From: Streptomyces platensis
Lineage (GTDB): Bacteria; Actinomycetota; Actinomycetes; Streptomycetales; Streptomycetaceae
DNA: 64,000 nt
Reading direction: 5' to 3'
Assembly: GCF_008704855.1 (NCBI RefSeq)
Contig: NZ_CP023691.1
Span: forward strand, 1,612,001 to 1,676,000
The notes below the pieces were generated by a model. The model was not told where the DNA came from and ran no database searches. It was given only the letters and a program-made list of their open reading frames with translations. Shown in pieces: positions 1 to 6,625 of the stretch; the stretch's first letter is position 1, and every line of letters starts with the position of its first letter. The translations under genes were made by a program, and so were the position numbers.

Positions 1-568
1 GTGCCACCACCTCGGCCGATACGACCGAAGGCGTAGGGGCACCTGCAAGTCGGCTATCAGGGTGGAGAGTCGTGAGCTTTCGCAGACGGGCGGAGAGCGC
101 CGGATTATGCGGCGCCAGCGCACCAAGAGCGTACGCGACACCCGACCAGGTGACGGTGTAGGAGCGGTACTCGCGTGAGCTGCTGTCCCGCAGGCCAAGC
201 AGTCCTTCGTACGGGGCAAGGGTCACGGGCCCGGGGGCCGCGGCGAACTCGGGCCACGCGCTCAGCGCCAGGAGCTTCCGCACCAGCTGCGCGATCAGAC
301 GCCGTACGGGAACGTGCTGCACGTACAACCACGAGGCACCACCCGGCGTCTCGGCGCGCCGCGAGCTGTACGTCTCCAAGGCGGACATGACGTCGGCGAC
401 GTGCCGATCCACCTCTGTTCGATCGACCGGCAAAGCCTCAAGATCCAGTGTGGTGATGCAGGCAGCCGTCATGTGCCGAAGGGACGCTTCCCCAACGAGC
501 GCCCAGACGGTCTGCTCCCCCGCTGAAGTCCGGACGAGGCCGAGAGCGCTCCTCTTCGCAATGGTCAC
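1..568 (-). CDS. Unknown protein, C-terminus beyond window edge
   Basis: The frame is open for 189 codons from a GTG at 568 and runs off the window at position 1. I see no stop codon and do not recognise the family. The visible part is a soluble mixed alpha/beta-looking protein with no signal peptide, membrane segment or cysteine cluster. It begins VTIAKRSALGLVRTSAGEQ and contains a WLYVQHVPVRRLIAQLVRK stretch near residues 80-98. The GTG start overlaps the TGA of the upstream HAD gene (GTGA), so translation is probably coupled and the protein should belong to the same operon. Function is unassigned. Confidence 0.6.
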   Translation of the reverse strand, partial: MTIAKRSALGLVRTSAGEQTVWALVGEASLRHMTAACITTLDLEALPVDRTEVDRHVADVMSALETYSSRRAETPGGASWLYVQHVPVRRLIAQLVRKLLALSAWPEFAAAPGPVTLAPYEGLLGLRDSSSREYRSYTVTWSGVAYALGALAPHNPALSARLRKLTTLHPDSRLAGAPTPSVVSAEVVA

Positions 569-1230
569 ATCAGGCTCCCTGCGACAAAGGGGCCCGACTC
601 ACAGGTCGTGTCGAGTACCCGGAGGAGGTCCTGCGGGTCACGCGCGATCTCAGGTGTCGGGCTGCCGGGCTCGCCGTAGCCCCAAGCGGCATGCACGTAC
701 GGCACACCGGCCCGCCGGGCGCACTCGCGGTCAACGGCCATATCGCCCACGAACATCGCGGACGCGGGATCAGTGGCGAGATCAACGAGCGCGAGCATCA
801 GGGGGTCCGGTGCCGGCTTACCCCGCCCGGGGCCGCTGGGGGTGCGGACCGCGGCAAAGGGGCACCCGAGCCGGGCCAGCAGTGGAGCGGCGCGGTCCAA
901 CGGCTTGGATGTGACGACGCCAAGCAGCCAGTCGGCGGCAGCGAATGCGTGGAGCACTTCCTCCACGCCGGCGAACGGGCTGGCCAGCTCGCAGCCTCGC
1001 TGAGATGCCTCCGCATACGTCTCGTGGAGACGATCAGCCTCGGTGAGGCCCAAGATTTCCATGATGTCGTCGAAGGGGCGGCCGAGGTGTTGCTCGTACG
1101 CCTCGAACGGCACGTCGACGCCGTGGCGTTCGCGTACCTCTCGCCACGCTTGCCGCATAACCGGCCGCGTATCGAGCAGAACGCCGTCGAGGTCGAGGAC
1201 GAGCGCACGCCTGAGTCTGGACGCCGTCAT
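565..1230 (-). CDS. HAD-superfamily phosphatase (phosphoglycolate phosphatase-like)
   Basis: This 221-residue cytosolic protein has all four HAD motifs. Motif I is DLDGVLLD at residues 13-20 with nucleophile Asp13 and acid/base Asp15. Motif II is the Thr/Ser pair in VVTSK near 107-108, motif III is Lys138 in GRGKPAPDP, and motif IV is GDMAVD at 162-167. A helical cap follows motif I, as in the Gph/beta-phosphoglucomutase subgroup. A phosphate-ester hydrolase is therefore expected; the substrate cannot be read from sequence. Its ATG overlaps the stop of the LuxR-type regulator by one base (TGATG), and its stop overlaps the next start, so it sits in a tightly coupled operon. Confidence 0.85.
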   Translation of the reverse strand: MTASRLRRALVLDLDGVLLDTRPVMRQAWREVRERHGVDVPFEAYEQHLGRPFDDIMEILGLTEADRLHETYAEASQRGCELASPFAGVEEVLHAFAAADWLLGVVTSKPLDRAAPLLARLGCPFAAVRTPSGPGRGKPAPDPLMLALVDLATDPASAMFVGDMAVDRECARRAGVPYVHAAWGYGEPGSPTPEIARDPQDLLRVLDTTCESGPFVAGSLM

Positions 1231-1694
1231 CAGGATCGCGCTCCTTCGTCGGCGTTGAGGATGTGCCAGCTCCAGGCGAGGCTGACTCCGTGCACGGCGT
1301 CGGAAGCACCCATCTTGTCCAGCAACCGCCGAATGTGCTTCTTGGCGGTGTGGTGCGACATGAGCTGCGCTTTCGCGACTTCTCTTGCACCCGCCCCCTG
1401 GGCGAGCAGCCTGAGCGTGGTCGTCTCCTCATCGGAGATCTCCGGCCGCACGGCCTCCGCACCCTCGGGCCTGGCTGCATGGCCTGCTCGGCACGCCATG
1501 TCGGCGAGCACCGGGCGGCGGCTCGTGCCCAGCTTGGTCCGGATACTGCGCAGGTAGCCCTTGACGGTGTCCTCGGCCAAGCCGATGCGCGCCGCGATCT
1601 CGCTGTTCCCCAGGCCATCGGCGACAAGGCCCAGGATCTCGGTTTCCCTCGGTGTAAGGAGGTGCAGCAGGACAGGCGGGGAGTGTGCGGGCAT
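1230..1694 (-). CDS. Double-HTH LuxR-type transcriptional regulator
   Basis: The protein is about 154 residues and is unusual in carrying two LuxR C-terminal-type helix-turn-helix domains in tandem. The first is LTPRETEILGLVADGLGNSE onward, near residues 14-65. The second is ISDEETTTLRLLAQGAGARE onward, near residues 88-145. No receiver, ATPase or sensory domain is present. I chose the ATG at 1694 because GGAG lies about eight bases upstream; an in-frame TTG at 1709 would add five residues. It lies 55 bases after the anti-sigma-like ATPase gene and overlaps the HAD gene by one base. It probably regulates its own cluster, but no target is visible. Confidence 0.75.
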   Translation of the reverse strand: MPAHSPPVLLHLLTPRETEILGLVADGLGNSEIAARIGLAEDTVKGYLRSIRTKLGTSRRPVLADMACRAGHAARPEGAEAVRPEISDEETTTLRLLAQGAGAREVAKAQLMSHHTAKKHIRRLLDKMGASDAVHGVSLAWSWHILNADEGARS

Positions 1695-1749
1695 GACGAA
1701 CAGCTCCAAGATCTGATTGGACGCGTGGAGTGGTGAGGGCTGGCTGCGG

Positions 1750-2292
1750 TCAGACGGCCGGTGGCGTCGACGGCCAGCTCAGGAAGGCAAGCACCCGTTT
1801 GCCGGTGCCGTCGGGATTGAGGCGCGAGGTCCAGGCGTCCGCCTCGGCGGCTACGAGGCACAGGCCCCGGCCATCGAGCGCACTGATCGGCCCCTTACGC
1901 GGAACGGGGAGCTGGCGGGAGTTGTCCTCCAGCTCGATCCCCACGACGGCGTTCTGGTAGGAGATCGTCAGGGTGATCTCCTCCAACACGCCCTCGGACT
2001 TGGTTCTGCCATGGCGGCATGCGTTCGTGACGAGTTCGCTGACGATGAGCAGTACGCGATCGGCGAGAGCGTCCAGGCCCCACTCGGTGAGCTTCGTCCG
2101 GGTGAATGCCCGGGCCCGACGGGGGGCCAGATCGTCGGAGGACAATGAGATGCTCGATTGCAGCTCGGCGTGCTCGATGACGGCTTCCATGGCCAGGGCG
2201 GCGGTATTCATGCCGGCCCCTCGTCCCATCCGCCGGAACATCAAAGACTCGGCGGCAGCCGCCGTGCCGGCCGAGGATCCCCGGCCGATCAT
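1750..2292 (-). CDS. ATP-binding protein, RsbW/HATPase_c_2-like anti-sigma kinase
   Basis: This is a 180-residue GHKL-type ATPase domain of the serine-kinase/anti-sigma type common in Streptomyces. The N-box SELVTNACRHG lies near residues 85-95 and binds Mg-ATP. The G-box DGRGLCLVAAEADAW lies near 138-152. The fold is complete but there is no partner domain, so the target sigma factor or antagonist must be encoded elsewhere. The chosen ATG at 2292 overlaps the previous stop (ATGA) and has GAGGGAG about eight bases upstream. A second good start is the ATG at 2211, also with a GAGG site, which would remove a non-conserved-looking 27-residue leader. Confidence 0.75.
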   Translation of the reverse strand: MIGRGSSAGTAAAAESLMFRRMGRGAGMNTAALAMEAVIEHAELQSSISLSSDDLAPRRARAFTRTKLTEWGLDALADRVLLIVSELVTNACRHGRTKSEGVLEEITLTISYQNAVVGIELEDNSRQLPVPRKGPISALDGRGLCLVAAEADAWTSRLNPDGTGKRVLAFLSWPSTPPAV

Positions 2293-2588
2293 TGGGCCGT
2301 CTCCCTCAGTACCTGCAACGGAGCGGTAGCTCGAACTGCGAAGCCGCGGGCCTGGGCCAACCGCGGCTCGCCCAGGGCACGGGTCCAACGTCGATTGCCG
2401 GAGACTTCTGCGGGCGCGTGGAGCCGCTGGTGGCTGCACAGCAGGTATTCCTGCCCGGTGGCGAAGGTGAAGCGGTGCTGCTGATTCATGGTCGCGTTCA
2501 GCAGATCCACGCCAGCACGGAGCCGGTAGTCAGCAACCATCGATTCCCTGCGGAGAATGTGGAACGCGATCTGGTGGTTCGCCGTCAT
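2289..2588 (-). CDS. Small hypothetical protein
   Basis: The 99-residue protein starts MTANHQIAFHILRRESM and ends LRETAQ. I do not recognise a family. It is basic and soluble, with no signal peptide or membrane helix. The ATG at 2588 is favoured over one six bases upstream because GGGAGG sits seven bases before it but directly against the earlier ATG. Its stop overlaps the ATG of the ATP-binding protein gene, so it is the first gene of the five-gene minus-strand operon and its promoter must lie in the divergent region shared with the XRE regulator. Small proteins next to XRE/RsbW-like pairs are common in Streptomyces, but I can assign no role. Confidence 0.6.
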   Translation of the reverse strand: MTANHQIAFHILRRESMVADYRLRAGVDLLNATMNQQHRFTFATGQEYLLCSHQRLHAPAEVSGNRRWTRALGEPRLAQARGFAVRATAPLQVLRETAQ

Positions 2589-2679
2589 GGACATACCTCC
2601 CAAGGTCCCTGCCACGCCGAGGTCAAGTCGTCTCGGCACCGGCTTGCGGGTCACGCTGCCACCGCGCAATTGGAGATCA

Positions 2680-2699
2680 CATATCCCCTGAGCGATATG
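2680..2699. promoter_or_regulatory. Perfect inverted repeat in divergent promoter region
   Basis: CATATC and GATATG form perfect six-base arms around an eight-base spacer, between the start of the minus-strand hypothetical gene (2588) and the GTG of the XRE regulator (2783). The AT-rich arms stand out from the surrounding GC-rich DNA. An operator for the XRE regulator is the natural inference, not shown. Confidence 0.35.
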
Positions 2700-2782
2700 G
2701 GAGTTGGGCTGCAATATGGCAACTGCAATGCCAGCATGAGCACCATGCGTCGGTATCGGTTGGCCGAGGTCGGGGAGGGGCA

Positions 2783-4227
2783 GTGAGCGGTGAGCGTCGT
2801 TGCCTGAAGTGCGGGTGCCGCCTCAGCCGCTACAACCCGGACGAACGGGAACTGTGTGGGGCGTGCGCACGAGGCGTCCCAACCTCAACCACGCCCGAGC
2901 CGCCCCCATCCCGACTCGTGTCTGGTCGGATCCCGGGATCCAAGATGCCCTCCGGGTCATGGACTTCGGGCAGGTGAGCCGTCTCCTGCGGCAACACGCC
3001 AGGTTGCGGCAAGACGACCTCGCTCGCCTCACCGGCCTCAGCCAGGGCTACCTCTCCCAGCTCGAATCCGGAACCCGGCGTCTCACGCGGGTGGACAAGA
3101 CCCAGGCGTTTCTGGACGCTCTGAATGTGCCGGTCGAACTCCGTCCGCTCGCTCCCGGCAGTACGCCTGTGCGCGAGGCACCGGAGCCGGAACGTGAGGA
3201 AGCCGATCATTTGCGCTCGCTCGCCACCGGGGCGGCGCAGTCCTCCAGCGCGTTCGCCGAATTCATTTCTTCCAGCAACGTCAACACCGACGAGCTTGAG
3301 CAGTTCGGATTCACTCTCGCCCGCATCGCCACCGACTATGTCCACGCACCGCTGCTCCCGCTGTTCACCGAACTCGTCGCGGTACGGGATGAGCTCTTCA
3401 ACCGCCTGCAGGGCCGCCAGCGCCCCCAGCAGAGCCGCGAGTTGTTCATGCTCACGGGGACGGCCTGCCTGCTCCTCGCGCACGCGTCACAGAACCTCGG
3501 CGAGCAGGCGTCCGCGATGGCGCAGATCCGTACCGCGCGCCTGTGCGCCGAGCATGCCGATCACACCGGGCTCCGGGCGTGGGCTGCCGGCACGGCCGCG
3601 CTGATCACCGAGTGGTCGCCACAGAACCGGATGGCGCTGAAGCTGACGGAATACGCGGCCCGGCTCGCTCCGGCAGGCCAAGCCCGAATCCGTATCGCCG
3701 CGATCGAGGCTCGCGTGGCGGCCCGAATCGGCGACCACGAGTTGTCACTGGCCGCGCTCGACCGGATGCGGCAGGCCAGGGAGGAAACGCCGCTCCATGA
3801 TGAGGTCGAGCAGTTCGGCGGCCTGCTGACCTTCCCCCTCGCGAAGCAGGACTACTACCTCGGCGGCACCTACACGCTGCTCGGAAAACACGAGGAGGCC
3901 CACCGGCACGCCACCACCGCCATCACCGCGTACCGAAGCGGCCCGAAGGAAGAACGCTCGTACGGGGATGAGGCCCTGGCCCATATCGACCTGATCACCG
4001 CCGGCATCCTCCAGGGAGACCCGGACGGGGCGACATCCGCCCTTCAACATGTCCTGGACCTGCCCCCACAGATGCGCATCCGCCAGCTCGGCAGCGCCAT
4101 GGATCGCCTCAGTAGCCTCATGCGCCGAACCGACCTCAAGGGCAACCGGACCATCGGACAGCTGGCGGACCTCATTCAGGGCTACCGGGTCATCGACGGC
4201 ACGGCCGCGCTACGGTCGGAGCGATGA
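2783..4227 (+). CDS. XRE-family regulator with TPR-like C-terminus, apparent frameshift
   Basis: Two overlapping frames make up one recognisable protein. From the GTG at 2783 (GGGGAGGGG ribosome site) the frame encodes a zinc-ribbon-like leader with CxxC pairs (CLKCGCRLSRYNPDE, then CGAC). The rest lies in the frame one base away: a W-D-P linker, an XRE helix-turn-helix (QDDLARLTGLSQGYLSQLES), and about 350 residues of TPR-like helices. Adding one C to the five-C run at 2903-2907 joins the two into the usual Streptomyces family arrangement. As read, only the HTH-TPR part could be made, for instance from the ATG at 2959. The stop overlaps the start of the kinase gene (ATGA). Sequencing error, decay and slippage are all possible. 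Confidence 0.65.
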
Positions 4228-5102
4228 CGATGACATCTCATACGCCCCAGGGCGCCGCTCAACGGGCCTGCACGGTCTGGGGGCTTTCGGCACGGGGCAT
4301 CTCGCCCCTGCGCAGCCATGCCACCTCTGTCTATCTCCTGCCCCATGCCGACGCTGTCATCCGAGTCAGCCGGGTCGAACAGCGCGCCGCGATTCAACGA
4401 GCCATCGACCTCACCCGCTGGCTGACCGGCCACGGACTTGAGGTCACCGAACCGCTCGATGTATCGCAGCCCCTGGACATCCACGGATACGTGATCACTC
4501 TGTGGCGGCACTACCCGCAGCCCGAAGGCCCGCCCCCCGGCCCGGAACATCTCGGCCGCTTGCTCAGCCAGTTGCACCGGCTTCCCAAGCCCCCCATCGC
4601 GCTACCCGCCTACCACCCCCATCTCGCTCTGCGCCCTGCCGTCGAATCCAGTACCGCCCTTGCACCCAGCGATCGCGAGTGGCTGCTGGGCCGCTCCGAT
4701 GAACTCTTGGATGCCTACGCGCATCTCGACTTGCCCCTCGGCCACGGATTGATCCACGGTGACGCCTATCCGGGCAACACCCTCTGGGACGGCTCCGCCG
4801 CCAGGCTCAGTGACTGGGACGAAGCGGCGATCGGCCCCCGCGAGGCCGACCTCGCCAACACCTTCCAGGGTGTCCGCTTCGGACGTACAACTACCCAACT
4901 GCGCGCCTTCTCCGACGCATACGGCTACGACATCACCGACTGGCCAGGGCTCTCGGTGCTCACCGAGCTACGGGACCTCCACACACTCGGTTCCTTTATC
5001 CGCCGCGCCGACCGGGGCGACTTTGAGGCGGCTACTCAGCTCGCCTTTCGCCTGGACACTCTGAAACGCGGCGACCGTACGAAGAGCTGGGCCATCCACT
5101 AA
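4224..5102 (+). CDS. Aminoglycoside phosphotransferase (APH)-family kinase
   Basis: The protein has 292 residues with a eukaryotic-like kinase fold. The catalytic loop is LIHGDAYPGNTLW near residues 174-186, with the HGDxxxxN signature. The metal-binding motif is LSDWDEAAIGPREADL near 193-208, where the DFG equivalent is DWD. The N-lobe is short, as in APH/choline-kinase relatives. A small-molecule ATP-dependent kinase is expected, possibly acting on an antibiotic or metabolite, but the substrate is unknown. The ATG overlaps the stop of the XRE regulator, so the two are probably one transcription unit. Twenty-four bases after its stop lies the left end of an IS21-like mini-element. Confidence 0.8.
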   Translation: MTMTSHTPQGAAQRACTVWGLSARGISPLRSHATSVYLLPHADAVIRVSRVEQRAAIQRAIDLTRWLTGHGLEVTEPLDVSQPLDIHGYVITLWRHYPQPEGPPPGPEHLGRLLSQLHRLPKPPIALPAYHPHLALRPAVESSTALAPSDREWLLGRSDELLDAYAHLDLPLGHGLIHGDAYPGNTLWDGSAARLSDWDEAAIGPREADLANTFQGVRFGRTTTQLRAFSDAYGYDITDWPGLSVLTELRDLHTLGSFIRRADRGDFEAATQLAFRLDTLKRGDRTKSWAIH

Positions 5103-5120
5103 CCTCGGGCTCTCACATGC

Positions 5121-5126
5121 ATCGGC
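5121..5126. repeat. Left target-site duplication ATCGGC
   Basis: ATCGGC lies directly outside the left terminal repeat and is repeated exactly at 5891-5896 outside the right one. Confidence 0.75.
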
Positions 5127-5133
5127 TGTCAGC

Positions 5134-5196
5134 GGCCAGTTAGTTTTCCCCGCTCGCGGCCACTTCAGCTCCCCACCATGGCCACTTCGATTCCCC
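5134..5196 (+). repeat. Left-end array of three GGCCAxTT...TCCCC repeats
   Basis: Copies occupy 5134-5151, 5158-5174 and 5180-5196, with start spacing of 24 and 22 bases. A degenerate fourth copy may begin at 5203. They are likely transposase-binding sites of the mini-element. Confidence 0.7.
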
Positions 5197-5228
5197 ACTG
5201 GCGGCCACCGCGTATACGCAGCGTGAGG

Positions 5229-5774
5229 TCATCCTCGGCGGCGCTCGCCCCACCACGGCAGGATCGGAGGCAGGTCGCTGAGCCCGCGGGCTGGGCGCTT
5301 CGGCATCGGCGATTCCCCGTCGTCCCCGTCCCAGCGGCGTGCGTATTGGTCCGGGAGGTTACCCCAGCCCCAGTAGGGAACCGGGCGGTCGGGTACCTCG
5401 CCGAGTTCGTCGAGGGGATCGATGCGCTTTTCCGCCACCGTGCACAGGTGGGCCCAGTCGTCGCCCATGTCGAAGACATAGGCGAACTGCTCGCCAGCCT
5501 GCAGCCTGCTCAGCTTGGTGGCATGGCCATCCACGGTGCCGTCCGGGCCCTCGTTGTCCCACCAGTCCAGGGGGCTGACCCGGCCGCCGTCGGCCAACGT
5601 GAACAGGTGCAGGTGGGCCAGGTCCCAGCGGCCGAAGGCGAGATCGATGGCCGTGGCGAACTGAGCGAAGGAGTGCGAGCGCGCGGCGGCGAAGATGCGG
5701 CCGGGGCGAGGCCACAGGTCTGCACCGTGCCCGGAGACCAACTCCACCCGGATGGATAGCCAGGTACGTGCCAC
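5229..5774 (-). CDS. Plasmid pRiA4b ORF-3-like protein, cargo of the mini-element
   Basis: The 181-residue protein begins MARTWLSIRVELVSG and ends PPILPWWGERRRG. The pattern of an N-terminal strand, F..L...I..AFGWxxxHLHxF-type core (here AIDLAFGRWDLAHLHLF) and a later FAYVFDMGDDWAHLC segment is typical of the PRiA4_ORF3 family, whose biochemical role is not established. I chose the GTG at 5774 because GGAG lies eight bases upstream; another GTG two codons earlier has almost no spacing. The gene lies wholly inside the IS21-like ends and faces left, with 116 bases between its start and the right end for a promoter. It is the only gene carried and may be a passenger. Confidence 0.8.
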   Translation of the reverse strand: MARTWLSIRVELVSGHGADLWPRPGRIFAAARSHSFAQFATAIDLAFGRWDLAHLHLFTLADGGRVSPLDWWDNEGPDGTVDGHATKLSRLQAGEQFAYVFDMGDDWAHLCTVAEKRIDPLDELGEVPDRPVPYWGWGNLPDQYARRWDGDDGESPMPKRPARGLSDLPPILPWWGERRRG

Positions 5775-5842
5775 GACCACAACTCCTTCATGCGCCAGGT
5801 TCCCATAGCCAGCACCGAGGCTACTGAGTGTGACTGCCGGTT

Positions 5843-5883
5843 GGGGAATCGAGCTGGCCGTACGTGGGGAATTTCGACTGGCC
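5843..5883 (-). repeat. Right-end array of two inverted GGCCAxTT...TCCCC repeats
   Basis: The copies at 5843-5859 and 5866-5883 are the inverse complement of the left-end unit and lie 23 bases apart. Confidence 0.7.
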
Positions 5884-5890
5884 GCCGACA

Positions 5891-5896
5891 ATCGGC
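5891..5896. repeat. Right target-site duplication ATCGGC
   Basis: Exact copy of the six bases at 5121-5126, directly after the terminal ACA of the element. Confidence 0.75.
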
Positions 5897-6064
5897 ATCC
5901 GGCACGTGATCAAGTAAGCCCTCGACCTGCTCGCCTGGATGCCCATGCTCTGCGCCGGATGCCGACGCGCTCCAGCACGGCCTTTCACCGCAGGAACAGA
6001 CACTCCAGCCATCACACTCGACGTAGAATCGCCTGCTCAGAGGGGCTCGCCAGGCAGCCCAACC

Positions 6065-6119
6065 CGGGGACTTTTCGGGGACTTTCTGGTCTGTCAGGGG
6101 GACTTTCCGGGGACTTTCC
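6065..6119 (+). repeat. Phased GGGGACTTT direct repeats, possible integrase arm sites
   Basis: GGGGACTTT occurs four times, starting at 6066, 6077, 6098 and 6109, so copies fall 11, 21 and 11 bases apart, close to whole helical turns. The spacer 6087-6097 looks like a degenerate copy. The position upstream of an integrase suggests arm-type integrase sites or an operator; neither is shown. Confidence 0.5.
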
Positions 6120-6150
6120 GCCGCCTAAACAGGCAAGCCCCCGAAAGACC

Positions 6151-6186
6151 GGAAAGGGCCTCCGACGCAGGTCAGAGGCCCTTTCC
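6151..6186. terminator. Strong hairpin, probable terminator
   Basis: A 16-base stem (GGAAAGGGCCTCCGAC against GTCAGAGGCCCTTTCC, one mismatch) closes a GCAG loop. The ends carry A-rich and T-rich tracts, so it could work in either direction. Confidence 0.7.
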
Positions 6187-6378
6187 TAGGTGAAGTCCCA
6201 GGTGGCGGCGGACGAGTCGGCCTGTACGCCGGGCACAGCTCGACCTCTGACGTCTGCGGCATACCCAGGGCCTTTCGTAAGGAGCCCCAGCCACGTCGCC
6301 AGTTGACCGGGCCGGACATGGGAAGCCGAGCAATGCTCGCGCCGACCGCGAACTTCTCTCCGCGCGTTTACATCCCGT

Positions 6379-6408
6379 GGTCATTGCACTCCTTTCCGTG
6401 CAATGACC
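6379..6408. promoter_or_regulatory. Perfect 11-bp inverted repeat upstream of the integrase
   Basis: GGTCATTGCAC and GTGCAATGACC flank an eight-base spacer, about 220 bases before the integrase start. It could be an operator or an RNA hairpin; no T-tract follows. Confidence 0.4.
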
Positions 6409-6625
6409 CCCAACCACCGCCGCCCCAGCCCTGCGGCCGCACGGACGCCGCACAGCGCTTCGACGGCACGCTTGGGCGCCCCGTCGTCAATGACCCAACT
6501 CAAGCCCCTCCCCCGAGTGGCCGCGTAGCCAAATCATCAACCCGAGCCCTCATTTGGCGCGGCCGGAATTCCGAGCTACAACAGCACACTCGGGCGGGAA
6601 GACCCGTCGATGACGCTCGGACGGA

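Larger units (their letters stand above)
5127..5890. mobile_element. 764-bp non-autonomous element with IS21-like ends
   Basis: The element begins TGTCAGCGGCCAGT and ends with the inverted partner, ACTGGCCGCCGACA. Over 25 bases the two ends match at 19 positions and show the TG...CA termini typical of the IS21 family. Inside each end the unit GGCCA(C/G)TTCGAT-TCCCC repeats at 22-24-base intervals: three copies on the left (5134, 5158, 5180) and two inverted copies on the right (5843-5859, 5866-5883). Multiple terminal transposase-binding repeats are a known IS21 hallmark. A perfect ATCGGC duplication flanks the element. No istA or istB is present; the only gene is a pRiA4b ORF-3-like protein on the minus strand. 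It was probably mobilised in trans. Confidence 0.75.
5897..6625. other. Gene-free region before the integrase
   Basis: I find no convincing gene in these 729 bases on either strand. The region holds an array of GGGGACTTT repeats (6065-6119), a strong hairpin (6151-6186) and a perfect 11-base inverted repeat (6379-6408). It reads like the regulatory and attachment region of an integrating element. I looked for a tRNA gene or tRNA fragment and saw none. Confidence 0.5.

Noticed and set aside
2800..4227. Intact XRE regulator starting at TTG 2800
   Set aside because: The first 35 residues in that frame have no family resemblance, while the other frame gives the expected cysteine-rich leader with a good ribosome site. 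A frameshift explains both.
6065..6119. CRISPR-like array
   Set aside because: Repeats are only 9-11 bases, spacers are shorter than the repeats, and no cas genes are present.
5897..6625. tRNA gene serving as attB beside the integrase
   Set aside because: I looked for the GTTCGA-type T-arm and an acceptor stem on both strands and found none; the peptidase 3' end is a better candidate target.
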